Shown: positions 15,860 through 25,106 of the stretch, piece after piece
Layout of the letters: each line of letters opens with the position of its first letter
Position numbering within the stretch: position 1 is the stretch's first letter
NCBI GenBank assembly: GCA_030684355.1
Contig: JAUXTN010000028.1
Location: forward strand, 1 to 35,951
DNA: 35,951 nt
From: Pseudomonadota bacterium
Lineage (GTDB): Bacteria > Myxococcota_A > UBA796 > SXON01
Direction: 5' to 3'
Program-made: the position numbers and the translations under genes
The notes under the pieces: model-generated
The model's database searches: none
What the model saw: only the letters and a program-made list of their open reading frames with translations
What the model was told of the DNA's origin: nothing

Positions 15860-17863
15860 ATGCACTTGTTCCTGATGGCGTGGCTGCTCCTGTGCGGCCT
15901 CGTCCTACCCGTCCGTGCGGCCGACGCGCTAGACGCGCCGCCGCAGCCCGACGCGGGTGCCTCGGCCTTGTACGGTCCTGCGCCCGACGTGGCGTTCAAG
16001 GACACGAAGTCGAAGGAAGAGAAGGAGGAGGCGATGACCGCCTCCGAGAAGGAAGCCGAGCGGAAGCGCAAGGAGAAGCTCGCGCGCGTCATCGTCCTGA
16101 AGTGGCCGGACAACAAGAGCGTGGACTATTCGGACACGACGATCCAGCGGAACGTCAAGTCGCGCATCGCGCGCCCCGACGCCCAGTTCTTCCCGGAGGT
16201 CGATCTCTACCAGAACGGACGAAAAGTGCGTGATCGCACGGTCGTCCCCGCGATGCAGCCCGCGGCCGTGCCGGACCAGAACCTCCAGCGCGTGCGCCAG
16301 GCGGTCGACGAGATCTCGGGTGTCCCCTGGAACGGCATGCCGCCCGACCAGTGGGGCCTCAAGGCCCAGGAGCTCCGCAACCTGGTCGAGGCCATCTGGT
16401 TCGTGGACAAGGTCGAGCAGCGCGAGCCGCTGTTCCTCCTCTACACGCAGATCGGCCGCGCGGCGGAGAACCAGAACCAGAACGTCCCGCCCTTCTACGA
16501 GCAGATCGGCGCGCAGGCGGTCAACTACTACTTCTACCTGGCGGCCACGATGGCCTTCCAGGACCCCGCGCTCATGTCGAAGCTCACCGACCAGGAGCTC
16601 AACGGCGCGATCGGGATCATCCTCACGCAGCTCCAGCAGGGCGCGTTCCCGAACCTGAAGATCGACTTCGAGCAGGAAGGCGAGGACTTCAACGCGGAGA
16701 AGTTCGCCGAGTCCTACGAGATCTACCTCAACGGCATCAAGACCGATCCCAGCGACGACGGCCAGATGGACATCTTCCTCGGCCGCACGGACATCTACCT
16801 CAAGCGCACGGACAGCGGCCACGGCCTCTCCGAGCGCCTCGAGGTCAGCAAGCTCGAGGACAAGATCTACTTCGTGCGCGACACCGCGCGGAAGAAGATG
16901 GGCGTCGACTTCATCGAGCAGCTCTTCCTGCACCCCAACGAGTGCACTCCCGCGCTCGACGGCGAGATCCTCAACTACCTGGCGATCTACGCGAAGATCC
17001 ACGAGAAGGCGGAGATCTACATCTCCGTGCCCCAGTACGGGAATCCGAACCGGGTGTGGGTCTGGCGCTACGACCGCCCTTCGGCGAACCTCCAGCTCGT
17101 CGGCGGCGGCGCGGACGGCTTCCCGGTGCGCTTCGCGCTGCTCGTGCAGGGCGGCATCATGTACAACACGGCCTCCGTCGAGTACAACGAGGACGCCTAC
17201 GCGGAGTCGCTCGAGGCCCAGGGCGCGGATCCCGGCTTCATCCCCGACCCCGCCAGCGAGATCGATACCGACCTCGGCCCCAGCTACGTCCCCGTCGCGT
17301 TCGAGCTCCGCGGCCACTACAACCGCCTGATGGTCTCCCTCGGCACCGAGTTCGGGTTCAACACCGGCGGGGACGACGGCAAGGCGCAGTGGATCGAGCG
17401 CTACCACACCCGCGGCAACCCCGAGGCGGACGTGGCGAAGCTCAAGCGGATCGAGGTCCCGTCGGAGGAGGACATCAACGAGGACGGCGTGGTCGACGCC
17501 CAGGACGTCGAGGAGCGGTTCGTCGCGACCGAGCTCCTCTACAACCAGGTGAAGATCAACCGGAACATCTTCATGGGCGCCTCGGTGGTGCTCGGTCGGG
17601 ACGCCGGCATCGGCTTCGGGCCGCGCCTGGGCGTTCGCGTCGGCTGGACGAACGTGCCCTACGCGCTCCAGACCACGGCGCACCTCGGCATGACGCTCGC
17701 GCCCCCGGGGATCAAGCCCCTCGGCGACCGTGTCCGCCCCTTCGTGGACGTGGACGGTCGCGTCGGCGCGAGCTTCCCGTTCGCCACGAGCCTCGCGCAC
17801 ACCGCGCCGATCACGGTCGCGCCGGTGTTCGGCCTCACGGCCGGTGTCGGAACCACGTTCTAG
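15860..17863 (+). CDS. Exported hypothetical protein, likely outer-membrane associated
   Basis: A protein of 667 residues; ATG 15860 has AGAGGA upstream. A signal peptide of about 20 residues ends at V-R-A-A. Residues about 48-80 are very charged (Lys/Glu) and probably a coiled coil. The middle (80-400) is mixed and includes N-Q-N-Q-N repeats. The last part (about 405-667) alternates hydrophobic and polar residues in strands ending in G-L-T-A-G-V-G-T-T-F, a C-terminal Phe of the kind seen in outer-membrane beta-barrels. One acidic stretch, D-I-N-E-D-G-V-V-D-A-Q-D, resembles a calcium loop. No family recognised. The next gene starts 15 bases later, so they form one operon. Confidence 0.75.
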   Translation: MHLFLMAWLLLCGLVLPVRAADALDAPPQPDAGASALYGPAPDVAFKDTKSKEEKEEAMTASEKEAERKRKEKLARVIVLKWPDNKSVDYSDTTIQRNVKSRIARPDAQFFPEVDLYQNGRKVRDRTVVPAMQPAAVPDQNLQRVRQAVDEISGVPWNGMPPDQWGLKAQELRNLVEAIWFVDKVEQREPLFLLYTQIGRAAENQNQNVPPFYEQIGAQAVNYYFYLAATMAFQDPALMSKLTDQELNGAIGIILTQLQQGAFPNLKIDFEQEGEDFNAEKFAESYEIYLNGIKTDPSDDGQMDIFLGRTDIYLKRTDSGHGLSERLEVSKLEDKIYFVRDTARKKMGVDFIEQLFLHPNECTPALDGEILNYLAIYAKIHEKAEIYISVPQYGNPNRVWVWRYDRPSANLQLVGGGADGFPVRFALLVQGGIMYNTASVEYNEDAYAESLEAQGADPGFIPDPASEIDTDLGPSYVPVAFELRGHYNRLMVSLGTEFGFNTGGDDGKAQWIERYHTRGNPEADVAKLKRIEVPSEEDINEDGVVDAQDVEERFVATELLYNQVKINRNIFMGASVVLGRDAGIGFGPRLGVRVGWTNVPYALQTTAHLGMTLAPPGIKPLGDRVRPFVDVDGRVGASFPFATSLAHTAPITVAPVFGLTAGVGTTF

Positions 17864-17878
17864 GGTAGGGGCGCCGTC

Positions 17879-19357
17879 GTGTTGATCTCCCTGTTCACCG
17901 CCTCGCTCGCGCTCGCGGCCGAGGGCTCCGGCAAGGCCACCGTCGTGTGGCTGCAGCCAGACCTCCCACCCGCCGAGCTGCGCGCCAAGGCCGAGAAGCT
18001 GCTCGGTACCTCGGCCGTCCACGCGGCCTGGTCGGACCTCGCGTTCACGCCGACGCCGTTCACGAAGGATGACGAGGCGCGCCTCGCCTCCCTTGAGCGC
18101 GCGAAGACGGACGCCCGCATCAAGTTCGACAGCTTCGACACCGAGCGGGAGATCGCCGCGGCGCTCGGCGCGGCCGTCGGTGCCGTGACCGTGGTGCGCA
18201 ACGACGCCGATCGCAAGGCCCTCGCGGAGGCCCTGGTCCTCCAGGGCGCCGCCGTGACGCGCATCGTGCCCGAGGAGCGCTTCGCCACCGCCGAGGACGT
18301 CGGCGCCTGGCGCACCTACTTCGGCAGCAGCGCCGTCGTGAAGCCCTACGTGGACGCCCTGGCACTCGAGCCCAACGCCGCGTGGATCCGCGACGATCTC
18401 CCCGACGCGAACGGCTTCGCCCGCCTCAACGCCACGCGTGACGAGGCGGCGGCGCAGGCCAACGCGCGCGTCGAGCTCGCGGCGCTTCCGGTGGGTCTCC
18501 AGGTCGTGTTGGACGGGCGCCCGTGGGCCCCCGACGCCACGAGCCAGGAGGTCGAGCCCGGCCACCATTACCTCCACGTCGTCGTCGGCGAGCGGATCGT
18601 GGGCCGGCAGGCGTTCGACGTCGCGGCGGGTGCGGTCGTCACGATCGAGCCCACGGTGTCGAAGGGAGAGCTCGAGGCGGCGCGGGCGCGCATGCTGGAG
18701 GAGTCGAAGGCCGTCCCGGAGGACGTCGCTCGCGCGGTCGACACCGTCGGCCTCCGCAACGGCGCGCCCACCCCGACCTTCCTGGCCACGCTCGACGACA
18801 AGGGGCGCCTCCAGGTGCTGCCCTACGGCGGCGGCGCCTCGTTCGAGAAGCGCCCGGCAGTCACCGTCCTCCTCAACGGGAGCGTCGGCGGCGCCTACCT
18901 GCTCTCGCCGGCCTTCCTCGACACCATCGGCACGCCCACCTCGGGGTTCGGTGTCGCCGGTGACCTCGGCGTCGAGATCGGCATCTACAACCTCGCGGTC
19001 TACGGCGGGACGACGCTCACGCTCACGCCGACCCAGCGCATGCAGTACGCCAACGGCGACAGCACCGCCAACATCGACACCAACGCCTACTTCCACCCCT
19101 ACGGCGGCCTCGGCGTGTACCTGCCCCGTCCCGACGCAAAGAAGCCCCTGCTGCTCCTCGGCGCGAACTACGGCTGGTTCTCGCCGGGCGCGATGGGCGT
19201 CGGTGGCCGCATCTCGTTCGGCATCCCGAGCGGGGACGGCACGTGGTTTCGCATCGACCTCGACGCGTTCCGCGGCACGCAGCAGGCCGGCTTCCCCGCT
19301 GAGGGCGAAGCCTCGCTCTACGCCGGTCTGCGCCTGGGCTTCGGTCGGAAGCTTTAG
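17879..19357 (+). CDS. Exported hypothetical protein with PEGA-like domain and beta-rich C-terminus
   Basis: A protein of 492 residues from GTG 17879, with a short signal peptide (L-F-T-A-S-L-A-L-A-A). Residues about 15-190 are mixed alpha/beta. Residues about 197-260 look like a PEGA-type surface beta domain (G-L-Q-V-V-L-D-G-R-P-W, then a G-H-H-Y-L-H-V-V-V strand). From about 300 on, strands rich in Tyr, Gly and Leu end in L-R-L-G-F-G-R-K-L, suggesting a small outer-membrane barrel. It sits 15 bases after the previous gene. With its neighbours it may form an outer-membrane part of the FHA/vWA/kinase module, but no function can be assigned. Confidence 0.72.
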   Translation: MLISLFTASLALAAEGSGKATVVWLQPDLPPAELRAKAEKLLGTSAVHAAWSDLAFTPTPFTKDDEARLASLERAKTDARIKFDSFDTEREIAAALGAAVGAVTVVRNDADRKALAEALVLQGAAVTRIVPEERFATAEDVGAWRTYFGSSAVVKPYVDALALEPNAAWIRDDLPDANGFARLNATRDEAAAQANARVELAALPVGLQVVLDGRPWAPDATSQEVEPGHHYLHVVVGERIVGRQAFDVAAGAVVTIEPTVSKGELEAARARMLEESKAVPEDVARAVDTVGLRNGAPTPTFLATLDDKGRLQVLPYGGGASFEKRPAVTVLLNGSVGGAYLLSPAFLDTIGTPTSGFGVAGDLGVEIGIYNLAVYGGTTLTLTPTQRMQYANGDSTANIDTNAYFHPYGGLGVYLPRPDAKKPLLLLGANYGWFSPGAMGVGGRISFGIPSGDGTWFRIDLDAFRGTQQAGFPAEGEASLYAGLRLGFGRKL

Positions 19358-19402
19358 GCATCCGACAAAGAGCGGTTATCCTGCGTCCCCCTGGGTGCAG
19401 CC

Positions 19403-20605
19403 TTGATCCTCTCGCTCCTGCTGTCCGCGCACGCCGCGACGCTCCCCGTCTGGCACTGGCCCGCGGGGGAAGTCCAGCGCTTCCACATCGAGACGGAGAT
19501 CGTCTCTCCGCGCGGCCAGCGCTACTACGCGGCCAACAACCTCGACGCACGCGCGGGCGCCGTGAAGCTCCGCGCGGACGCCTCCTGCATCGCCAAGCCC
19601 GAGGGCAAGACGCAGGTCGTGAAGTGCTCGTTCGCCTACTTCGACATGAAGGGGCAGGCGTGGGTACCCGACGAGACCGGCAAGCTCGACGCCATCATCG
19701 CCGAGTGGTCGGCCGACCTCGGCAAGACGACGGTCGAGATGGAGATCTCGTCCGACGGCCGCCTCCGGGCGTTCGACACGCTGGCGGGCAAGGACCGCAG
19801 CAACAAGCGCGAGGGCTACATCATCGAGCAGCAGCGAATCCTCCTCCAGCGCATCTTCTGCGTGTTCGACCTCCCGCTGACGACGGACGAGAAGGACTGG
19901 GTCCGCGGCTGGTCGCAGAAGGGCGGCTCGGCGATGATGCAGCTCCAGACGATCAGCGGCACGGCCGGCGCGTCCGACATCAAGCACGTGCACAAGGGCG
20001 AGCGTGACGGCCTCACCGTGATCGAGACCACCGCGAAGGGCACGCTCTCCGCGGGCTCCGCGGTGGACGCCGAGAGCGGCGGTCGCCTCGTGGACGTGCG
20101 GCTGGCCGGCGAGACCCTCTTCGACACCGAGAAGGGGATGGTCATCTGGCGCGACTTCAGCATGGACGGGCAGCTCATGGTGAGCGCGCAGGAAGCCGGC
20201 AGCGCCGCCGAGTACTTCCAGGTCGCGGCGCTCCAGTGGGTGCCGGAATTCCCGGCGCCGGGCGAGATCCCGCTGTCCGTGGCCGCCCTCCGCGCGCCCC
20301 GGCTGTCCGGCACGGCGCCGGCGTCCGTCATCCCCGTCGTTCCTTTCGCGGAGCTCGGGATGGACGCCCTGTTCGTGCAGGGCCTCCCCGCGGCCGCCAA
20401 GCCGCTCTCGCTCCCGATCACGAAGGTCACCGCGCGCGTCCTCATCAACGCCGACGGTGTGCCGAGCTCCGCCACGCCCTTCGCCGGCTTCGCGGTCCTG
20501 GGGCCCCCGACGGAGCAGGCGCTCCTCGGCGCCCGGTTCCCCACGCGGGCCGCACCCTACGCGGTGGATGTCGATGTGGAGTGGCGCCCGGACGCCGCAC
20601 CGTAG
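19403..20605 (+). CDS. Exported hypothetical protein, possible TonB-like C-terminal domain
   Basis: A protein of 400 residues starting at TTG 19403, with a signal peptide of about 11 residues (L-I-L-S-L-L-L-S-A-H-A). A TATCCT lies 20 bases before the start. Most of the protein (20-290) is beta-rich, with E-I-S-S-D-G-R-L-R-A-F-D resembling the stranded cores of secreted DUF proteins. Residues about 340-400 (V-T-A-R-V-L-I-N-A-D-G-V-P and a closing V-D-V-D-V-E-W strand) loosely follow the TonB C-terminal pattern. This is only a suggestion. It is the last plus-strand gene before the convergent eCIS ATPase gene, with a small hairpin (CCTGG-GCG-CCAGG, 20650-20662) between them. Confidence 0.7.
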   Translation: MILSLLLSAHAATLPVWHWPAGEVQRFHIETEIVSPRGQRYYAANNLDARAGAVKLRADASCIAKPEGKTQVVKCSFAYFDMKGQAWVPDETGKLDAIIAEWSADLGKTTVEMEISSDGRLRAFDTLAGKDRSNKREGYIIEQQRILLQRIFCVFDLPLTTDEKDWVRGWSQKGGSAMMQLQTISGTAGASDIKHVHKGERDGLTVIETTAKGTLSAGSAVDAESGGRLVDVRLAGETLFDTEKGMVIWRDFSMDGQLMVSAQEAGSAAEYFQVAALQWVPEFPAPGEIPLSVAALRAPRLSGTAPASVIPVVPFAELGMDALFVQGLPAAAKPLSLPITKVTARVLINADGVPSSATPFAGFAVLGPPTEQALLGARFPTRAAPYAVDVDVEWRPDAAP

Positions 20606-20666
20606 CGGAGCTTCCCGCGCGGAGTGGGGGTCTCCCGGGGCCGCGCCGCCCTGGGCGCCAGGCCCT

Positions 20667-22757
20667 TCAGAGGTCCTGCACGAACTCGTAGTAGTCGCCG
20701 AAGTGCACACGGTTGACCTGCCGGCCCATCTTCACGAGCTCGCGGGCGATCGCCTCGATGGCGTGCCGCATGCACACGTCCTCGCGGCGCGCTGAGGCGA
20801 GTACGCACGCGTTGATCGAGGCGTTCACGATGAGACCGCCCGCGATGTTGAACTGGTTCGCGAGGTAGGTCAGGTCGAGGTCGGCGCCGCGCGGGGCGTA
20901 GGGCGGGAACGCGCGCTCCCACAGCTTCAGGCGCTCCTGCGGCGAGGGCATCGGGAACTCGACCACCGCGCCGAACCGGCGGAGGAAGGCCTCGTCGATG
21001 TTCTCTTGCAGGTTGGTCGTGAGGATCGCGCAGCCCTCGAACACTTCGAGGCGTTGGAGGAGGAAGCTGACCTCCTGGTTGGCGAAGCGGTCCTGGGCCT
21101 GCTTGACCTCGCCGCGGCTGCCGAACAAGGCGTCGGCCTCGTCGAAGAGGAGCACCGCCGTGCCGCCCTCCGCGGCGTCGAAGATCTCGCGGAGGTTCTT
21201 CTCCGTCTCGCCGACCCACCGGCTGATGACGCTCGAGAGGTCGACGCGGAACATGTCGAGGCCGAGCGTGCCGGCGATGACCTCGGCGGCCATCGTCTTG
21301 CCGGTACCCGGGCCGCCGGAGAACAGCGCCTTGATGCCGTAGCCGCGCGGCCGGATCTTGTTGGCGCCCCACCGGTGGTACACGTTCTCCTGTTCCGACA
21401 GGTAGTTCGTGAGGTGCTTGAGCTGCTTCTCGATCTTGGTGGGGATGATGAGGTCCCCCCACGTGTACTGGGGCACGACGTGCTGCGCGAGGCCGCGGAA
21501 CTCCGGCCGGCTCCCCTCGCGCGCGGCTGCCCAGATGGCGTCGATCGAGGGCTCGCGCCCACCCGACTCGGCCTCCGCGCGCTCGAGCACGCGCTGGATC
21601 GAGGTACCGCCGACCGAGTAGAAGCGCTCGGCGATGTCGGCGCCGAGCTTCTCGTCCCATCCGCGGCGAGAGAGCGCGTCGCCCCAGGCCTCGTTGCGCT
21701 CCTCGAGCGTCGTGCGGGAGATCTGCACGGTGACGCTGGGGCGGTCGGTGCCGAGCAGGGCGCCGATGGACTTGCGGTCGGAGCCGCCCATGAGGACGGG
21801 GTAGGGGAGCGCGGAGAGGGCGCCGCCGAGGGCCATCAAGCCGTTGCGGAGCGCGGGATCCTCTTGCGACGCCGCCACGTTCACGAGGTAGGGCAGGGCC
21901 CCGCTCATCCGCAGCTCGCGGACGAGATCGTAGGGCTCGTCGATATAGTTGCGGGCCCGCTCCAGGTCGATGCGGACCAGCGGCCGCTCGCAGCGCCGCG
22001 CGATGGCCTGGGCGACGCCTTCGCGCATGCCGATCGTGCTCCCGACCACCGCCACGGTGATGGGCCGGTCTAGCGACTCGTCGAGGTCCGCGATGCGCTT
22101 GCGGGTCGGCGCGGGGATGAAGGGGTCGAGCGATGTGTCGATGGGCGTGAACCCGACCGAGCTCGGCAGCTCCTCTTCTTCCAGCAACCACCGCAACAAG
22201 CGGGGCGCGGGGTGGACGCGGCGCGACGTGTGCGTGTCGTGCCCGTCCGGCGGGTTCAGGAGGAGGAGGCGGTAGCGGATGAGCGGGCCGCCCTGCATCA
22301 GGCGCGCTTGCAACGCCAGCCGCTCGCGACGCTCGGTGCGGAGCACGCGGGTCGCCATGTCGACGGTGAGGTAGGCCTGGTTCAGGTTGTCGTTGAGATA
22401 CGCGAAGATGCGGCCGTAGCCGGCGCTGATCTCGGGGGCGAGGGAGAGCAGGATGAGGTCGGCGTCGTCCCCGTCGAGGTCGAACGCGCGGCGGAGGCGG
22501 GCGAAGCGGCCGTCGGTCGCGTCGCGCATCGCGGCGGAGGCCGCGACGGCGTCCTCCAGCCCGTCGGGGCCGGTGAGGTAGTCGATCTCGCCGTGCGCAC
22601 GCAGCAGGGCGTCGACCTCGTCATCCGTGATGACCGAGCCCCAGAACTGGCCCTTGGCGCGCATCGAGGGGCGGGCGCGTTGGCGGCGGACCGCGCGCAG
22701 CAACAGGAGGTCGGTACGCCGCAGGCGGCGCGCGAGCTCCTCGAAGACGGTGCTCAT
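20667..22757 (-). CDS. eCIS-associated AAA+ ATPase (Afp15/Pvc15-like)
   Basis: A protein of 696 residues. The C-terminal AAA+ module (about 440-690) has Walker A G-G-P-G-T-G-K-T (481-488), Walker B L-L-F-D-E-A-D-A (about 536-543), sensor 1 in I-L-T-T-N, and Arg finger region E-A-F-L-R-R-F near 588. All are intact. The N-terminal 440 residues hold the helical/winged region and a second degenerate P-loop-like fold typical of the large ATPases found in contractile injection loci. Members of this family are needed for particle assembly. It is downstream of, and codirectional with, the HExxH gene (62-base gap), and faces away from the structural operon 4.4 kb to the right. Family call is strong; the Afp15 equivalence is inference. 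Confidence 0.88.
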   Translation of the reverse strand: MSTVFEELARRLRRTDLLLLRAVRRQRARPSMRAKGQFWGSVITDDEVDALLRAHGEIDYLTGPDGLEDAVAASAAMRDATDGRFARLRRAFDLDGDDADLILLSLAPEISAGYGRIFAYLNDNLNQAYLTVDMATRVLRTERRERLALQARLMQGGPLIRYRLLLLNPPDGHDTHTSRRVHPAPRLLRWLLEEEELPSSVGFTPIDTSLDPFIPAPTRKRIADLDESLDRPITVAVVGSTIGMREGVAQAIARRCERPLVRIDLERARNYIDEPYDLVRELRMSGALPYLVNVAASQEDPALRNGLMALGGALSALPYPVLMGGSDRKSIGALLGTDRPSVTVQISRTTLEERNEAWGDALSRRGWDEKLGADIAERFYSVGGTSIQRVLERAEAESGGREPSIDAIWAAAREGSRPEFRGLAQHVVPQYTWGDLIIPTKIEKQLKHLTNYLSEQENVYHRWGANKIRPRGYGIKALFSGGPGTGKTMAAEVIAGTLGLDMFRVDLSSVISRWVGETEKNLREIFDAAEGGTAVLLFDEADALFGSRGEVKQAQDRFANQEVSFLLQRLEVFEGCAILTTNLQENIDEAFLRRFGAVVEFPMPSPQERLKLWERAFPPYAPRGADLDLTYLANQFNIAGGLIVNASINACVLASARREDVCMRHAIEAIARELVKMGRQVNRVHFGDYYEFVQDL

Positions 22758-22819
22758 CAGTGTCCTTGGGCGTTCGGCGACGGGTGGACGTTCCTACGAT
22801 CGGCCCTACGGCGGCGATC

Positions 22820-23443
22820 CTACAGGAAGCCCTTCTTGTCGGCGAAGCGGTCGTGGGCGGAGTCGCGGGCGTGGTCGATCGACTGCATGACCTCGTGTGC
22901 GAGCTGGTCGAGGATCGCCAGGCGGCCCATGCCGGAGGCCACCAGGGCGTCGTAGCCACGCTGGGCGCTCGCGTCCTTCTCGGGGCTCGCGCCGTTTCCC
23001 TTGCTCCCGCCGGCGGCGCTCGTGGCGCCGGTGCTCGGCACGGCGTGCGCGGCCTCGTGGGACTCGGCGCCGCCGGAGCGGCTGCGGTGGAGCACCATCC
23101 GCTCGACGGACCGCGCCGCGATCTCCTCGCCGTCGCGCGCCTCGTGCGAGCCCTGGCCGCCGGAGTGCTCGACGTGGAACTGCTCGTGCGCGAAGAGCGC
23201 CTGGTCCTCCGCGCGGCCCGGATCGAAGTCGTCCGCGACGATGATGCTCTTGTCGACCGTCATGGCGCGGGCGCCGAGGGTCTTCAGGGCGCGGCTCGCG
23301 AGGTCGCCCCCGTAGACTTCGCCGCCGCCGGGCATCGCGCTCCGCTGCAGCTCGCCGCGGGTGGCGCGGGACGCGATGCGGTCGGCCGTGCGGGACACGC
23401 CGCGGGCGAGGCGCGAGGTTCTGGGGCTATCGTTCGACGCCAT
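22820..23443 (-). CDS. Small HExxH protein, DUF4157-like, eCIS-associated
   Basis: A protein of 207 residues; ATG 23443 follows GGAGGG. The motif F-A-H-E-Q-F-H-V-E-H (H86, E87, H90, H93) matches the zinc-metallopeptidase-like core of DUF4157, a domain often encoded in eCIS loci. A following E-E-I-A-A-R-S-V-E-R-M helix could supply the third ligand. Unlike most DUF4157 proteins it has no long toxin domain: after a Gly/Ser linker (120-150) only a helical tail of about 50 residues remains. The N-terminal 30 residues are basic. It may be a maturation or release factor or a stripped cargo carrier. A minus-strand TATCAT (23462-23467) could be its -10. It probably forms a transcript with the AAA+ ATPase gene. 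Confidence 0.8.
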   Translation of the reverse strand: MASNDSPRTSRLARGVSRTADRIASRATRGELQRSAMPGGGEVYGGDLASRALKTLGARAMTVDKSIIVADDFDPGRAEDQALFAHEQFHVEHSGGQGSHEARDGEEIAARSVERMVLHRSRSGGAESHEAAHAVPSTGATSAAGGSKGNGASPEKDASAQRGYDALVASGMGRLAILDQLAHEVMQSIDHARDSAHDRFADKKGFL

Positions 23444-23478
23444 GGGCCCTCCAGGAGCCGGATGATACCCTGTGCGGG

Positions 23479-24870
23479 GTGAGCTTCCTACTCCCGGACC
23501 TCCTCTATTCCGGGTGCGCGCTGCACCCCGCGCTCGCCGTGCAGATCGCGGGTGACCGCGTCGGCCGCGTCGTTCCGGCGGCGCAGCTCCCCGCGGGCGC
23601 CGTGGTGGAGCGGCTCCCCGGCCGGGCGCTCCTCCCGGGCTTCGTCAACGCCCACTCGCACGCGTTCCAGCGCGGCTTGCGCGGCCACGTGCAGTACGCG
23701 TCGGGTCCCGGGCCTACGTCCGCCCCGGGGCCCTCCGGGGGTGGCTCGAGCCGACCCGCGTTCGCGGACTCCTTCTGGACGTGGCGCGATCGCATGTACC
23801 GCCTCGCCAACGCGCTCGATCCCGACGGCGTGGAGGCCGTCTCGGCCCTCGCGTTCCTCGAGATGGCGCGCGCCGGCTTCACGACGGTGGGCGAGTTCCA
23901 CTATCTCCACCACGCGCCCGACGGCGCCCGCTACGCCGACCCCGACGAGCTCGCCCTGCGCGTCGTCGCCGCCGCCGAGACCGTCGGCATCCGCATCGTG
24001 CTCCTCCGGGTCGCCTACGCCCGCGCGGGGGCCGGGCTCGACCCCAACCCCTTGCAGCGGCGCTTCTACGATCGCGGTCCGGACGATGTCCTCGCGGCGC
24101 TCGCCCGGCTCCGGGCCCGCGGCGTCGCGGTCGGCCTCGCCCCGCACTCGGTGCGCGCCTGCCCCGCGGACTGGCTGACGGCGCTCGCGGCCTTCGACGG
24201 CCCGGTCCACGCCCACGTCGACGAGCAGCCCGCCGAGATCGCCGCGTCGCTGCACGAGCACGGTCGCCGCCCCCTCCAGGTGTTCGCCGACGCCGGGCTC
24301 CTCGGCCCGCGGTTCACCGCCGTGCACCTCACGCATCCCGACGACGACGAGCTCGCCCTCCTCCGGGCCGCCGGGGGCCGCGTGTGCGTGTGCCCCACGA
24401 CCGAGCTCGACCTCGGGGACGGCCTCTTCCCCCTCGACCGCGCCGCGGGCATCGAGCTCTGCATCGGGAGCGACAGCCACGCGCTGATCGACCCGTTCAC
24501 GGAGCTCCGCAGCATCGAGTGGCACGCGCGGGCCGCGACGGGCCGCCGCAACGTGATGGGCCCGTTCGAGCACCCGGACGGCTCCGCCAACGCCCTCCTC
24601 CACGCCGGCACGCGCGGCGGCGCCCTGGCGCTCGGGGTCGACGCCGGCACGCTCGCCCCCGGCACCCTCGCGGACCTCGTCGCCGTCGACATCGCGGACG
24701 TCGCCCTCCGCGGCGCGCGGCTCCTCCCGGCGCTCGTGTTCTCGGGGCACCCGGGGCTCGTCACCGACGTGTGGGTCGGCGGGCGGCGCATCGTCGCGGG
24801 GCGCCATCACCTCGGCAGCGAGGCCATCGTGGGGGCGGCGGAGCGCGCGTTGGAGAAGGCGGGGGGCTGA
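23479..24870 (+). CDS. hutF: Formimidoylglutamate deiminase
   Basis: HutF removes ammonia from N-formimino-L-glutamate to give N-formyl-L-glutamate in histidine degradation. It is a zinc amidohydrolase. The protein has 463 residues from GTG 23479. Metal and family motifs: N-A-H59-S-H61-A-F-Q-R, D-S-F-W-T-W-R, H-V-D-E-Q in the middle, C-P-T-T-E-L-D-L-G-D-G-L-F-P, and G-S-D-S-H-A with the metal aspartate. Residues 70-96 are an extra Gly/Ser/Pro-rich insert between the first motif and D-S-F-W. No other hut gene is nearby, so it is isolated from its pathway. It is divergent from the HExxH gene by 35 bases. Family call is strong; another amidohydrolase substrate is possible. Confidence 0.9.
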   Translation: MSFLLPDLLYSGCALHPALAVQIAGDRVGRVVPAAQLPAGAVVERLPGRALLPGFVNAHSHAFQRGLRGHVQYASGPGPTSAPGPSGGGSSRPAFADSFWTWRDRMYRLANALDPDGVEAVSALAFLEMARAGFTTVGEFHYLHHAPDGARYADPDELALRVVAAAETVGIRIVLLRVAYARAGAGLDPNPLQRRFYDRGPDDVLAALARLRARGVAVGLAPHSVRACPADWLTALAAFDGPVHAHVDEQPAEIAASLHEHGRRPLQVFADAGLLGPRFTAVHLTHPDDDELALLRAAGGRVCVCPTTELDLGDGLFPLDRAAGIELCIGSDSHALIDPFTELRSIEWHARAATGRRNVMGPFEHPDGSANALLHAGTRGGALALGVDAGTLAPGTLADLVAVDIADVALRGARLLPALVFSGHPGLVTDVWVGGRRIVAGRHHLGSEAIVGAAERALEKAGG

Positions 24871-24893
24871 TCGCCGGGGGGGACTTCATGGGG

Positions 24894-24910
24894 CGGGGGC
24901 ACGGCCCCCG
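24894..24910 (+). terminator. Strong GC hairpin after hutF
   Basis: CGGGGGC-ACG-GCCCCCG is a perfect 7-base-pair stem 24 bases after the hutF stop. There is no T-run, so it may work with Rho or only protect the message end. Confidence 0.4.
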
Positions 24911-25037
24911 CAACGCCCCCCGGCGCCGCGCCCCGCCCGTTCACCGGCCGTCGCCGCTCGCGCGTCGCCGTCCGGCAAACGGTCGGGGGCCCCCGCGGCG
25001 CCGAGCGCGTCGAGCGGCACTCTCGAGTCGTCGGCGT

Positions 25038-25063
25038 CGGTCGCTCCCTGCCGGTCGCTCCCT
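25038..25063. repeat. Short direct repeat in the hutF-argE spacer
   Basis: CGGTCGCTCCCT occurs at 25038-25049 and again at 25052-25063 (period 14). The 235-base spacer 24871-25105 otherwise holds only GC-rich inverted repeats and no gene that I can support. Confidence 0.6.
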
Positions 25064-25080
25064 TTGGCCGTCTCCTGGGC

Positions 25081-25106
25081 AGGGGCCCGGCCGTCGCCCG
25101 GCCCCT
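25081..25106 (-). terminator. Hairpin at the end of argE
   Basis: AGGGGCCCGG (25081-25090) and CCGGCCCCT (25098-25106) pair with one bulged base around a short loop. It touches the argE stop codon. No T-run follows, so termination is plausible, not certain. Confidence 0.4.

Noticed and set aside
11942..15865. Minus-strand open frame of 1307 codons opposite the vWA and kinase genes
   Set aside because: It mirrors two genes with clear domains, its product is Arg/Gly/Leu/Val-rich with no fold, and long antisense frames are expected at this GC content.
15929..19096. Minus-strand open frame of 1055 codons opposite two exported-protein genes
   Set aside because: Antisense shadow; no ribosome site, no domain, and the plus-strand genes have signal peptides and ribosome sites.
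24871..25105. The hutF-argE spacer as an insertion sequence or attachment site
   Set aside because: Only short GC hairpins and a 12-base direct repeat are present; no terminal inverted repeats, target duplication, transposase or tRNA.
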